The notes: a model not told the origin generated them from the letters alone. A stretch of DNA of 46,588 bases from Oligoflexia bacterium (GCA_028277945.1 JANQFH010000005.1:1-46588), one strand, 5' to 3'. Counted from the stretch's first letter, positions 1 through 8,854 are shown. Translations and numbers: made by a program.

Positions 1-1379
1 AAAACCTCTTCTTCTCTCTCAAGTTGCTCCTCCATCTGTCGTGGCAGATGAATCAGATCGTCTAAGTGGCGCTGCAGCTCTTTGCTATTCAGGGAGCGCC
101 GTACTTGCGCAAACTGCAGTGACAAGAGGTAGAGGACTACCAACTGCGTTGTAAACGCCTTGGTCGAGGCGACGCCAATCTCTGGGCCGGCATGCGTATA
201 AAAAACATAGTTCGAAGAACGGGGTATGGAAGAGTCCACTACATTACAGATAGAAAGAATCGGCGACTTATTTGCCTTTGCTTCATCAAGAGCTGCAAGG
301 GTGTCAGCAGTCTCTCCAGATTGAGAAATCGCCATGAGTAGCGTGTTGTTATCTAAAATAGGTTGTCGATAGCGAAACTCACTGGCGAGATCGACCTCCA
401 CCGGAATACGGGCGAGGGATTCCAACATGTACTTTCCAGCAAGAGCTGCGTGCCATGACGTACCACAAGCTACGATCACAACGCGCTGCAAACGACGGAG
501 AAGCTGCTCATCAAGATCCACCTCCTCCAGAGTCAAGGCTGGCTCGCTCTGGTCAACCCGCCCCTGCAGCGTCTGCATAACCGCTTCCGGTTGCTCGTGG
601 ATCTCCTTGAGCATAAAGTGGCGGTAACCGCCCTTTTCTGCCATTGCCGCGGTCCAGGTAATCTGTTTGCAGTCCCGCTTTCTCGCGTTACCGTCGACAT
701 CGGTGATTTTTACCTGGTCTTTGCTGACAATGGCACAGTCACCATCTTCAAGTATGATGACCCTGCGGGTATAGTTCAAGATCGCCGGAATATCAGACGC
801 AAGAAAGTTTTCACCATCACCCAATCCTAAAATTAACGGGCAGCGGTTTTTTGCCGCAAAGATTTTATCACCATCGTGTGTAGAAAACATGCCAATGGCA
901 AAAGAACCTTTGAGCCGTTTGGCAGCCTGACAAAATGCCGCTTCCATATCACCCAACTCTTTGAAGTAGTATTCGACAAGATGCGGTATCACCTCGGTAT
1001 CGGTCGCAGAAGTAAACTCATGACCAGCTTCGACCAGTTGTTGCCGCAACTCCAGGTAGTTTTCTATGATGCCATTGTGAACGACAACCACATTCTCAGA
1101 CCAGTGCGGATGGGCATTCTCATCGGTTGGACTGCCGTGCGTGGCCCAACGGGTATGTCCCAAACCGAGCTTACCAGGCAGCGGTGCGTTCTTAACCTTC
1201 TCTTCGAGATTCACCAGCTTGCCCTTACAGCGCCGGATCTCAAATTGGGCTCCGCCATTGTCACGAGAGAACAGGGCTACTCCAGCCGAGTCGTAGCCAC
1301 GGTACTCCAGCCGTTTGAGCCCCTCGAGCAACAGCGGGCTCGCCTGGCGCTCACCGAGATATCCTACTATTCCACACAC
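1..1379 (-). CDS. glmS: Glutamine--fructose-6-phosphate aminotransferase, 3' part outside window
   Basis: Makes glucosamine-6-phosphate from fructose-6-phosphate and glutamine, the entry to peptidoglycan and LPS amino sugars; cytoplasmic. The start is a GTG at 1379-1377, fixed because the next codon is the Cys that becomes the N-terminal nucleophile (start reads M-C-G-I-V-G-Y). A purine-rich RBS (GGGAGAGG) lies five bases upstream. Visible: RGYDSAG and GHTRWATHG of the class II glutaminase domain, then ACGTSWHAAL, SQSGETADT and STKAFTTQL of the first sugar-isomerase (SIS) domain. About 459 codons are present; the family is about 610, so roughly 150 C-terminal residues (most of the second SIS domain) lie beyond base 1. 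Divergent from the protease gene at 1517. Plus-strand open frames here are antisense shadows. Confidence 0.95.
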   Translation of the reverse strand, partial: MCGIVGYLGERQASPLLLEGLKRLEYRGYDSAGVALFSRDNGGAQFEIRRCKGKLVNLEEKVKNAPLPGKLGLGHTRWATHGSPTDENAHPHWSENVVVVHNGIIENYLELRQQLVEAGHEFTSATDTEVIPHLVEYYFKELGDMEAAFCQAAKRLKGSFAIGMFSTHDGDKIFAAKNRCPLILGLGDGENFLASDIPAILNYTRRVIILEDGDCAIVSKDQVKITDVDGNARKRDCKQITWTAAMAEKGGYRHFMLKEIHEQPEAVMQTLQGRVDQSEPALTLEEVDLDEQLLRRLQRVVIVACGTSWHAALAGKYMLESLARIPVEVDLASEFRYRQPILDNNTLLMAISQSGETADTLAALDEAKANKSPILSICNVVDSSIPRSSNYVFYTHAGPEIGVASTKAFTTQLVVLYLLSLQFAQVRRSLNSKELQRHLDDLIHLPRQMEEQLEREEEV

Positions 1380-1446
1380 TTATACCTCTCCCACAGCCTT
1401 GTAGTAAAAAAATGATCGCCCCTTAGGAAATACCAAGCAAGAGAAT

Positions 1447-1471
1447 ATTATACCAACATTTATATGGTATA
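1447..1471 (-). promoter_or_regulatory. Candidate glmS promoter (-10) with overlapping inverted repeat
   Basis: On the minus strand a perfect TATAAT occupies 1452-1447. At the usual spacing there is no good -35 (aaaata). An inverted repeat, TATACCA (1449-1455) and TGGTATA (1465-1471) with a 9-base gap, overlaps the -10 and could be an operator. Arms this short are common by chance in AT-rich DNA. The transcribed leader would be only about 60 bases. Confidence 0.35.
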
Positions 1472-1516
1472 TTTTAGTATAGACCTAAATTAGACCCCAC
1501 TGCCTGATCATCCGGT

Positions 1517-3169
1517 ATGAGCGAGACCCTCAGCACAGACCGTAAATGCCCCTACTGCGCCGAGAGCGTCAAGGCCGCTGCCATTACCTGCCGCTTCTGC
1601 CAACGGGACATCTCTGTAGACCTCTTGGTAGAGGGCGAAGCCACACCCAAGCAGCTGCACAAAGCCGCTCTCAACTTGCTAGGATGCAAGCCTGGCACCT
1701 TCTCCTATCAGCAACTCAAGAGCCAGCTTGCCGACAACCAGGCGCCACTCTGTTCAGGCATCGCCTACAGCGATGCCCAACAGCTTATCCAAGCAGCCGA
1801 TATCAGCCCACTTAGTTTAGTGCTACGTGAAAGGCACGGCCCTGTAGAGGCCACAACCCGGCCACATAATCTGCCTGAAGCCCCGCAAGCGCCCTCACAA
1901 TCTAGGTGGCTGAGTACAACCCTCTCCCTCACAGTTGTCGTTGCTCTGATCGCCGCCACCTACTACTACCTAGAACGTCAAGGCAGGCAGAGCGCGGCGA
2001 GTCTGGACCAAGAGGCCGCCCTGCCCACGCCACGGCAACGACAAAGAGTGCAAACCACCAACTCAGAACCGCCTGCGGTGGAGAAGGTGCAAGAGGCGCT
2101 TATTCGGGCCACGGTCACTATCAGCGACGGTAGTAGTATTGGCTCAGGTTTCTTTATCGATGCAGATGGCTACATCCTCACCAATGCCCACGTTGTCGAA
2201 CCCATGAACTCGCCCATCGTCTATCTGGAAAACGGCTCACGCTACCGCGCCGAGGTAGAACGGATAGACCGCCGTTTGGACGTGGCGCTGCTAAAGGTAG
2301 ATGGCAGTCGTTTCTCTACGCTCAAACTTGGCGACGCAACCACACTCACTCGAGGTGACACCGTCTGGACTATCGGTGCGCCGCATGGCCTGAACTTCAC
2401 TCTAACAAAAGGAATCATCAGCTATGTTGGTCGCAACATGAACGGCATTGCCTATTTGCAGACGGATGCGTCGATCAATTCGGGTAACAGTGGTGGGCCG
2501 ATGATCACCGAGGCTGGCGAGGTGGTTGGCATCAACACCTTTATTATTCGGGATGCTGAAGGCCTTGGCTTTGCACTGCCCTCCAACTATCTATTCATGT
2601 CGAGCAATCCAATTCTCGAAGGCATTGTCACCACCGAGGAGCCACATGACCAGATGGAAAAGTGGCTAGCCTATGCCGACGGCGCTAACGCGTATGGTGT
2701 CGCCGATAACCGCCGGAGAGTACGGCCACCAACAAGATCTACCAGCAGTATGCTCGATGTGCTATTACGCCAGTCCAAGGAGCTCGATGCAACTTTTCAG
2801 AGTCGATTAAATCGTGCCAATACAGATATCACTAGGCTCACCAACGATAAAAAAGCGCTTGAAGCACAGTACTTTGGCGAAAACGCCTCCAGCTTGAGTG
2901 TCAGTGAAGAGACCATACTTGGTAAAAAACTCAAACGTCTCAGTAGCGATATCATCAACCGACAAATCGCCCTGTTGAAAACCTCAAAGACATACTACAG
3001 AGCTAAAGAGAAGAACATTCGTCAAAGCCTTGGCTATACCAACAACAACCTGTTAAAGTCGCAACTTGAGTCGGCAAAGCAAAGGGTGCAGGGCCTCTTG
3101 CAGCAGACCGAGAGCGATCTCCAGAGCAAGTACGCCGAACTCAAAACCGTGCAGGCAAGAAAGTATTAG
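1517..3169 (+). CDS. Zinc-ribbon, membrane-anchored trypsin-like serine protease with C-terminal coiled coil
   Basis: Predicted HtrA/Deg-like (S1C-type) protease, 550 aa. Order: N-terminal zinc ribbon with CPYC (Cys11, Cys14) and CRFC (Cys25, Cys28); a roughly 90-residue region of unknown role; one TM segment at about 131-151; a protease domain at about 190-355; a charged, helix-rich tail at about 410-550 likely to form coiled coil. The triad is visible: His225 in TNAHVV, Asp255 in RLDVALLKV, Ser325 in GNSGGP. There is no PDZ domain, which separates it from classical DegP/DegS. The inferred topology is zinc ribbon in the cytoplasm and protease in the periplasm. It lies two bases upstream of an HD-GYP response regulator, so the pair is probably co-translated. 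The substrate cannot be read from sequence. Confidence 0.85.
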   Translation: MSETLSTDRKCPYCAESVKAAAITCRFCQRDISVDLLVEGEATPKQLHKAALNLLGCKPGTFSYQQLKSQLADNQAPLCSGIAYSDAQQLIQAADISPLSLVLRERHGPVEATTRPHNLPEAPQAPSQSRWLSTTLSLTVVVALIAATYYYLERQGRQSAASLDQEAALPTPRQRQRVQTTNSEPPAVEKVQEALIRATVTISDGSSIGSGFFIDADGYILTNAHVVEPMNSPIVYLENGSRYRAEVERIDRRLDVALLKVDGSRFSTLKLGDATTLTRGDTVWTIGAPHGLNFTLTKGIISYVGRNMNGIAYLQTDASINSGNSGGPMITEAGEVVGINTFIIRDAEGLGFALPSNYLFMSSNPILEGIVTTEEPHDQMEKWLAYADGANAYGVADNRRRVRPPTRSTSSMLDVLLRQSKELDATFQSRLNRANTDITRLTNDKKALEAQYFGENASSLSVSEETILGKKLKRLSSDIINRQIALLKTSKTYYRAKEKNIRQSLGYTNNNLLKSQLESAKQRVQGLLQQTESDLQSKYAELKTVQARKY

Positions 3170-3171
3170 GC

Positions 3172-4695
3172 ATGGAAGCAACAGAAAAAATCCTCATTGT
3201 CGATGATGAGCAGGCGATTCTCGATCTGTTGCACGAATTTCTTGGCAAAGAGGGTTTCCAGGTTAGTACAGCAAACAATGGTGAAACAGCCATGGCGGCG
3301 CTGGCAAACGAAACTTACAGTCTTGTCATCTCTGATCTAAAAATGCCAGAGATGAACGGCTTAGAACTCCTGCACAAGATACGCAAGCTCGATCCTGCGG
3401 TAGTCACGGTTATCATGACTGGTTTTGGCACACTAGAGACAGCAATCACGGCGATGAAAGAAGGCGCCCACGACTACATCCTCAAGCCATTCAAAATTGA
3501 CCAAGTCGTCTCGGTCATCCAACGTGGTTTGGAGAGCCGGCGTCTGCGCGAAGAAAATCTAAGGCTGCGTGAGACGCTCTCGCTCTACAATATGAGCGAA
3601 GCCATCAATCAGACCCTACAGATGGACGTGATTATTGATCTGACTTTAGAAACCACTTATACCGCCATCGAAGCGGATTTTGTAAACTACCTGCGCAAGG
3701 AAGCAAAAGAAACGCAACTGCATGAGGTGGGCAGGCGCAGTGCCGTGCAGAATGCTCCGGATTTCCTTGCCTCAGACGCTCATACCAACCGACTGCTGGC
3801 TCGTCATGCGGAGAAGATCCCAGTGGTTTTTGATCGCGAACAGTGTGCTGAGTTCTTCGGTCGAGAAATCTGTAGCAAACTAAAAATGTCTTCATTTCTA
3901 TCTGTACCGATTTATCTGCAGGGCAGGATTGAGGGCATTATCAACGCTGTCAACTTTACCGGAAAAGGACGTTTTACCGAAGGGCAGCGCAAAGCCGTCG
4001 CTCTTATTGCCAACCGCACGGCAAGTTCCATAGAAAATGCGCGGTTATTTGCCAATTTAGAAGATACACTACACCAAACCATTGCCGGACTTGCCAAGGC
4101 TATCGAAGCCAAAGACAACTACACCCATGGACACTCGGAACGGGTGCGCCAGTATGCCATGCTGATTGCCACTACTATGGGACTCTCTGAAGAGGACATT
4201 GAGGTCATCGGCAAAGCAGCGCTGTTACACGACATCGGTAAAATCGGCGTTGATCTAACCTATATCAACAAACCCGGAGCCCTGACATCAGAACAGGTTT
4301 ACAAGTTCCGCACCCATCCAGAAATTGGTAAAGAGATCCTCACGCCCATACGTTCGCTAGCCGCCATCATTCCAGCTGTCTACCACCACCATGAAAAGTA
4401 CAATGGCAAGGGCTATCCGCACCAGCTCAAGGGCGAAGAGATCCCCCTGGGGGCACGCATTCTCGCCATTGCCGATAGTTACGATGCCATGACCAGCCAC
4501 CGTGCCTACCGCCAAGCCATGAAGTATGAGGCTGCCATTGCCGAGCTGCGCCAGGGAGCGGGCAAACAGTTCGATCCTAAAATCGTCGAGCTTTTCATTG
4601 GCGAGTTAGATAAGCGCATCCAGCAGGGCAAGCCACCCTTCTTAACCGCAGCTGACAAGGTAAACACACCAGCAGAGCGCAAACGAAGCGCCTGA
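3172..4695 (+). CDS. Response regulator with GAF-like and HD-GYP domains
   Basis: Predicted cyclic-di-GMP phosphodiesterase under phosphorelay control, 507 aa, cytoplasmic. Receiver domain at 1-120: acidic pair Asp11-Asp12, phospho-acceptor Asp55 in ISDLKMPEMNG, Thr83, Lys105 in KPF. Then a helical linker and a GAF-like domain at about 140-295. HD-GYP domain at about 300-490: HD at 353-354 in LLHDIGK, the histidine cluster HHHEKYNGKGYP at 405-416, and ADSYDAMTS. The motif has Asn411 where the family usually has Asp (HHExxDGxGYP); the GYP is intact. It starts two bases after the protease stop, which implies coupling. No histidine kinase lies nearby, so the partner is encoded elsewhere. Confidence 0.92.
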   Translation: MEATEKILIVDDEQAILDLLHEFLGKEGFQVSTANNGETAMAALANETYSLVISDLKMPEMNGLELLHKIRKLDPAVVTVIMTGFGTLETAITAMKEGAHDYILKPFKIDQVVSVIQRGLESRRLREENLRLRETLSLYNMSEAINQTLQMDVIIDLTLETTYTAIEADFVNYLRKEAKETQLHEVGRRSAVQNAPDFLASDAHTNRLLARHAEKIPVVFDREQCAEFFGREICSKLKMSSFLSVPIYLQGRIEGIINAVNFTGKGRFTEGQRKAVALIANRTASSIENARLFANLEDTLHQTIAGLAKAIEAKDNYTHGHSERVRQYAMLIATTMGLSEEDIEVIGKAALLHDIGKIGVDLTYINKPGALTSEQVYKFRTHPEIGKEILTPIRSLAAIIPAVYHHHEKYNGKGYPHQLKGEEIPLGARILAIADSYDAMTSHRAYRQAMKYEAAIAELRQGAGKQFDPKIVELFIGELDKRIQQGKPPFLTAADKVNTPAERKRSA

Positions 4696-4996
4696 TCTAG
4701 CAAGCATCTCCGACGCACTAATCAATATCGATCTTAGGAATACTCTTACAGCTCAAGCAGGTGATCGCCTTTTCTTTACCTTCTGACTCACCGCTAAACT
4801 GTAGCGCAAGGAGAAATTTCTATTTTGTAGCTCTCCTCGTCACAGCACAACTATTTGATTTATCTGATTTTAATTTTTCCTCATTGCCCTTGACACTCCT
4901 AACGCGCCGCATATAACGCTAGATTATCAGGATATAGTAAGGATGAAGGTAATTACGAACAAAGACAGTTATTACGACGTTGATTTTAAATGGCCT
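4696..4996. other. Intergenic region of about 300 bases
   Basis: Lies between two convergent genes (HD-GYP regulator on plus, dtd on minus). It holds a strong sigma70-like promoter facing right (listed separately) and a 4943-start reading frame of 54 codons that runs antisense into dtd. The minus strand at 4718-4819 is open for about 33 codons ending in a CxxC stretch, but has no start codon. No convincing terminator hairpin was seen. Confidence 0.6.
4890..4917 (+). promoter_or_regulatory. Sigma70-like promoter facing right, antisense to dtd
   Basis: TTGACA at 4890-4895, a 16-base spacer, TATAAC at 4912-4917: five or six matches in each box. Transcription would start near 4924 and cross the 3' end of dtd on the opposite strand. 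The first annotated plus-strand gene downstream starts at 5609, so this could give a long leader for 5609-8582, an antisense RNA to dtd, or a small peptide from the ATG at 4943. Confidence 0.5.
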
Positions 4997-5443
4997 TCAA
5001 GGCTGCTGCGAGTCGAGCATGATCGTCACCGGACCGCTGTTGCACAGACTCACTTCCATGGCTGCAGCAAATTCGCCGGTGGCGACGGCAATGCCGTGGC
5101 TGCGTAGTTGTTCTACAAAGAACTCGTACAACCGCTGCGCTTGGTCAGGTGGCGCGGCTTGTATGAACGAAGGACGGCGTCCCTTACAGCAGTCAGCAGC
5201 AAGGGTAAACTGTGACACCACTAGAGCGCTACCATCCACATCCAGCAGAGAGCGTTGCATTTTACCATGGGTATCGTTGAAGATACGCAGCGAGACGATC
5301 TTGGCAGCAAGCCGGCAAGCATCTTCCTCTTGGTCGCCTTGGAGCACCCCAAGGAAGATCAACAGCCCTACTTTGATCTCCGCTCGGCGATCACCATCAA
5401 TATCCACGGCAGCAGTTGAGACTCTTTGTAGTAGCGCTTTCAC
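4997..5443 (-). CDS. dtd: D-aminoacyl-tRNA deacylase
   Basis: Hydrolyses D-aminoacyl-tRNAs and glycyl-tRNA-Ala, a chirality checkpoint in translation; cytoplasmic homodimer. 148 aa is the usual length. It starts MKALLQRVSTAAV, like the family. The two signature motifs are present: SQFTL near residue 77 and NSGPVTI near 135; the latter supplies the cross-subunit Gly-cisPro that rejects L-amino acids. It stands alone between a plus-strand regulator and a plus-strand TPR gene. The RBS is weak. Confidence 0.95.
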   Translation of the reverse strand: MKALLQRVSTAAVDIDGDRRAEIKVGLLIFLGVLQGDQEEDACRLAAKIVSLRIFNDTHGKMQRSLLDVDGSALVVSQFTLAADCCKGRRPSFIQAAPPDQAQRLYEFFVEQLRSHGIAVATGEFAAAMEVSLCNSGPVTIMLDSQQP

Positions 5444-5608
5444 TGTTTAAAGACCTGCAGCCTTACAGCACATAGTGTTGCTCTCTTGGGCAAAGCGTTG
5501 GCACTGGAGACACTCTTATCACGACTCACCACCGAGGCAAGGCCTTAAGGCAAATCATTTTCCAACCTTAACTGCTTGGCAATGCTTTTGCAAAAAAGGT
5601 GTTAAGCC

Positions 5609-6448
5609 ATGCAAAATAATTGCAACAGAAACTCACTTTGGCAAGCCCTTGGGACGCTTGTCAGCCTTTTGCTGTTTACCCCCTTTGTCGCTGCCAGCGA
5701 AAAGAGCGTTGACCAGACCATGCAACGTAGCACGCAACTCTACGAACATGGTCAGTACACAGAATCCATAAAGCTGCTGGAGCAGCTGCTTGAATCCTAC
5801 CGCTTACGCAAGATGGAGGACATTGTCCAAGCGCACACTACCTTAGGTGCCTCCTATTTTAACCTTGGCGATGAAAAGCGAGCCAAACTGCACTTCCAGA
5901 GCTTGCTCAACTTTAGTCCAGGCATACAGCTGGACCCACTATACTACTCCCCGCGAATGCGACAGTTCTTACAAAACCTTAAACAGCAACCCTCTCCTAC
6001 TCAAGAAAAGCCGGTAGAGGTGGTGGCCAACGGTTCGGCGCAAAACGCCATAGCACCCGCGTTTGCGCAAAACAGCTTGTCCACGCCTCTGCCCACCCTC
6101 CCCAAAAGTCTCATCGAAGAGAGTGAGCCTGCCCATGACCCCCGCGCCCTGCGTTTCATTCCCTTTGGCTATGGCCAGTTCCGTAATGATGACCGGGCTA
6201 AGGGCTTTCTCTTCTTAATCACCGAAGGCCTTGCCTTAGGCACAGCACTAACCTCCTTAACTCTCTACCACGCCAGCAATGATAGTTTTCATGAGATCGA
6301 TAGCGCCAAAGGCCATCGCAATACCTTCCTCATCTCTTTCTTCTCTTTTACAGCTATTGCCATCGTCGGCGTTGTCGATGCTCTGCTCGGGTACCCACAC
6401 AGAGAGAGGAAAACAATAGATCCCCTTGCAACAGGAGAGCACCTATGA
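5609..6448 (+). CDS. Secreted/membrane TPR protein of unknown function
   Basis: 279 aa. N-terminal signal peptide or anchor with the hydrophobic stretch LVSLLLFTPFVAAS near residues 17-31. Two TPR-like helical pairs at about 40-125. A low-complexity linker to about 175. Then a C-terminal part beginning LRFIPFGYGQFRN, followed by two hydrophobic segments at about 197-217 and 241-261. The pattern of a TPR region followed by a PFGxGQF motif and paired TM helices is familiar from deltaproteobacterial envelope proteins, but no function is assigned. The ATG has AAGG nine bases upstream. The last four bases overlap the start of the lipoprotein gene (ATGA), so the two are translationally coupled and probably act together. 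Confidence 0.75.
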   Translation: MQNNCNRNSLWQALGTLVSLLLFTPFVAASEKSVDQTMQRSTQLYEHGQYTESIKLLEQLLESYRLRKMEDIVQAHTTLGASYFNLGDEKRAKLHFQSLLNFSPGIQLDPLYYSPRMRQFLQNLKQQPSPTQEKPVEVVANGSAQNAIAPAFAQNSLSTPLPTLPKSLIEESEPAHDPRALRFIPFGYGQFRNDDRAKGFLFLITEGLALGTALTSLTLYHASNDSFHEIDSAKGHRNTFLISFFSFTAIAIVGVVDALLGYPHRERKTIDPLATGEHL

Positions 6449-7488
6449 CGGTTTGGCGCGCAAAAATCCTCCTTCTTCTTGCGACCAGTCCATTGAACCT
6501 TCCAGGTTGTGGTGTCTTTTCTGCATCAACAGGTTTTGAAGGCCTTCATTTAAAAATTGAGTCTGGAGAGAATCAGAATGCTCCGGTACTGAGCACACTG
6601 GAGCCTGTGGTGTTGCGCCTACAAAACGAAGCAGGTGATCCCATAGAAGGGGTAGAGCTCTCCTTTGCGCTACTGCAGGGTGAAGGCAGTGTAGAACCTA
6701 CAACTGCCCTTACCGACGCCGCCGGCCTCGCCCATGCAATCATCACCTTAGGTAGTCAGGTGGGTGCGGGAGAGTTGCTGATCAACGCTGCCGAGATAGA
6801 GCCACAGAGTGTTGCCTTTGCTACGCTCCCAGGTGAGGTAGCCTCTATAGCTGCTGTAGCAACCAACGAGACCACCCTGCCTCTTGATACTCCAATCGAG
6901 GCAGACCTCTCAGTAAGGTTGCAAGACGCCTACGGCAATCCCGTTGCCAATGCCCTAGTTAGTTACCATCCCTCTGACAGTGGGATAGTTTTAGATGGGT
7001 CGCAACTACACACCAATCAACAGGGAATCGCTAACAATCATATAGGCACGCTGCTAACCGCTCTGGGCAGCTACAGTGTTGAAGCGCGCTATAGTCAGCT
7101 CAATACTATCCTCTCAACCACCTTTCAGCTCACCATAACCTCTGGCAGCCCAACAAGCCTGGCATTTGTGTCTGATCAAGGACTTGTCGACTACCTTTGT
7201 AATGGTGGCGGTATGATGTTCGCTGGTGAAATGACCACCATGCCCATCTCAATCGTTGTCCATGACTTCCAGGACAATCCCGTGGTCGCCGCTAAGATCC
7301 ACTTCACCTCGGCCACCGGCAAAACACTTTTTGATCCCGCTGTTACGCTAACCGATCTACTCGGTAGGGCCGGCACCTTCTTGACGGCCGCTGAAGTATC
7401 AGTCCCAACCTCTGAAACCATTACCGCTGCAGTAGTGGGCACTGAGCTTACACTCAGCTGTAACTTTACCATCATGCCTAAGTCGTAG
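6445..7488 (+). CDS. Lipoprotein with bacterial Ig-like (Big_1-type) domains
   Basis: 347 aa. A lipoprotein signal peptide ends in the lipobox LPGC, with Cys22 as the lipidated residue. Three successive beta-rich Ig-like repeats follow at about 40-130, 135-230 and 240-345. The first two carry Big_1-like spellings: LQNEAGDPIEGVELSF with LTDAAGLAHAIITLG, and LQDAYGNPVANALVSY with NQQGIANNHIGT. Inferred location is the outer membrane or cell surface. In known proteins such domains act in adhesion or as stalks; here only the fold can be claimed. It overlaps the preceding TPR gene by four bases, and mutY follows after about 47 bases. Confidence 0.75.
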   Translation: MTVWRAKILLLLATSPLNLPGCGVFSASTGFEGLHLKIESGENQNAPVLSTLEPVVLRLQNEAGDPIEGVELSFALLQGEGSVEPTTALTDAAGLAHAIITLGSQVGAGELLINAAEIEPQSVAFATLPGEVASIAAVATNETTLPLDTPIEADLSVRLQDAYGNPVANALVSYHPSDSGIVLDGSQLHTNQQGIANNHIGTLLTALGSYSVEARYSQLNTILSTTFQLTITSGSPTSLAFVSDQGLVDYLCNGGGMMFAGEMTTMPISIVVHDFQDNPVVAAKIHFTSATGKTLFDPAVTLTDLLGRAGTFLTAAEVSVPTSETITAAVVGTELTLSCNFTIMPKS

Positions 7489-7535
7489 CAGCGCTTGCTT
7501 GGATTAAAGAGATCAACTACAGTGGCTATCTCGCT

Positions 7536-8582
7536 ATGCCAGGTCCCTCTGCAGCCAATAAGCTCCTACGTTGGTATGACAAGCATCAGCGCCAGCTGCC
7601 ATGGCGCAGTAATGCAAGTGGCTATGAAACGCTGGTGGCAGAGACCATGCTCCAGCAGACACAGGTAAAGACCGTTATCCCCTACTACCGTCGATTTCTA
7701 AAGGCCTTTCCCAACTTTGTCGCGCTTGCTCAGGCTGATGAAAGCGCTTTGCTCACCTGCTGGTCTGGTCTAGGTTACTACCGTCGAGCACGTTACCTAC
7801 AGCAGAGTGCGCAGGAGGTGATCACCCACTATCACGGTCGTCTACCTACGGAGGCCGATGAGTTACGCAAACTGCCTGGAATTGGCAGCTACACCGCCAA
7901 TGCTATTGCCAGCATTGCCTTTGCCAAACCCGTAGCCGTTGTCGATGGTAATGTTAAGCGGGTCATCTCGCGTTTGCATGGTATTCGTGACGACGTCAGC
8001 AGAAGCAAGACGCTGCAAAAAATCGAGGCAGTCGCCAACGAGATGCTCTGTAGAAAACGACCTGGTGATTTCAACCAAGCGCTTATGGAGTTGGGAGCAA
8101 CGCTTTGCAGCCGTAGCAAACCGCAATGTCATTGCTGCCCGCTGCAGCATGACTGTGTAGCCTACAAGAAAAATTTGCAGGAACAAATCCCCAAACCTCA
8201 AGCGACACGCCAAACCGTTGCACTAATCGGCAGCGGTGCGTTGGTTACATCCAAACAAGGCAAGGTGTTGCTCATTGCCGATGCACCAAAACCCCTTAAA
8301 CGCCAAGGGCTCTTGGAAATACCAGTGATTTGGCACAAGAGAGAACGGGCGCTGATGTCACACCTGAAAAAGCAGTATGGAGTTACTAGCAAGTTTATAC
8401 AGCCGCTTGGCAAGGTTCGCCATGGTGTCATGCACTATCGCATGCAGATCGATCTCTTCAGGCTGCAGGCAGAACGCCTACCTAGGAGTCAAAGTCACCA
8501 CCGTCATCTCTGGCTGAAGCCAACAGAAGCAGACCAACAACCACTCTCTGGCTTGTGCCACAAAGTGCTGAAATACCTTTAA
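7536..8582 (+). CDS. mutY: A/G-specific adenine DNA glycosylase
   Basis: Removes adenine mispaired with 8-oxoguanine; cytoplasmic base-excision repair. 348 aa, normal length. Catalytic Glu36 in AETMLQQTQV; helix-hairpin-helix LPGIGSYTA at about 113-121; catalytic Asp137 in VVDGNVKRV. The [4Fe-4S] ligands fit C-X6-C-X2-C-X5-C (Cys191, Cys198, Cys201, Cys207). A NUDIX-like C-terminal domain for 8-oxoG recognition runs from about 215. Its stop codon overlaps the 3' end of the convergent brnA gene by four bases. The RBS before the ATG is poor, so the start could differ by a few codons. Confidence 0.96.
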   Translation: MPGPSAANKLLRWYDKHQRQLPWRSNASGYETLVAETMLQQTQVKTVIPYYRRFLKAFPNFVALAQADESALLTCWSGLGYYRRARYLQQSAQEVITHYHGRLPTEADELRKLPGIGSYTANAIASIAFAKPVAVVDGNVKRVISRLHGIRDDVSRSKTLQKIEAVANEMLCRKRPGDFNQALMELGATLCSRSKPQCHCCPLQHDCVAYKKNLQEQIPKPQATRQTVALIGSGALVTSKQGKVLLIADAPKPLKRQGLLEIPVIWHKRERALMSHLKKQYGVTSKFIQPLGKVRHGVMHYRMQIDLFRLQAERLPRSQSHHRHLWLKPTEADQQPLSGLCHKVLKYL

Positions 8583-8854
8583 GCCGAGTTACTCCGCTTT
8601 GCCCTCTTAATGGCTTCTGAGAGGAAGAGTTTGATTAAAGCCTGATAAGGTATGTCTCGTTGCGATCCAAATGCCTTGAGCTCATTCAAAAGTTGCGATG
8701 GCAGGCGAATCGATACCACTTGTGTCGGTGGAGTTCTCGGTATTCTGAGCCCTAGATCCTCAAAACTTAAAGGATGTGCTTGATCTATAATCTCCGACGT
8801 ATCAAATTCATCGTAGTCTTTGATCTCTTTAAGCTTTTTCCTTTTTCGCTTCAT
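8579..8854 (-). CDS. brnA: BrnA-type antitoxin (CopG/RHH family)
   Basis: Antitoxin of a type II pair that neutralises BrnT and represses the operon. The chosen ATG at 8854 gives 91 aa beginning MKRKRKKLKEI. It has AAGGAG ten bases upstream, lies inside the 3' end of brnT (26-base overlap, different frame), and gives a family-like N-terminus; the longer open frame to 8929 has no support. The C-terminal half, VVSIRLPSQLLNELKAFG followed by PYQALIKLFLSEAI, reads as a ribbon-helix-helix domain. The DTSEIID segment is typical of the toxin-binding N-terminal region. It overlaps the 3' end of mutY convergently. Confidence 0.85.
   Translation of the reverse strand: MKRKRKKLKEIKDYDEFDTSEIIDQAHPLSFEDLGLRIPRTPPTQVVSIRLPSQLLNELKAFGSQRDIPYQALIKLFLSEAIKRAKRSNSA

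Noticed and set aside
427-1415. Three plus-strand open frames opposite glmS
   Set aside because: The minus strand encodes an unmistakable GlmS with intact motifs; the plus frames have no family resemblance.
1380-1516. Possible glmS ribozyme or riboswitch in the leader
   Set aside because: The leader from the predicted start to the GTG is only about 60 bases and no ribozyme core was recognised.
4718-4819. Minus-strand fragment ending in a CxxC motif (CLSCKSIPKID)
   Set aside because: About 33 codons, closed by a stop upstream and lacking a start codon; could be a gene remnant but cannot be supported.
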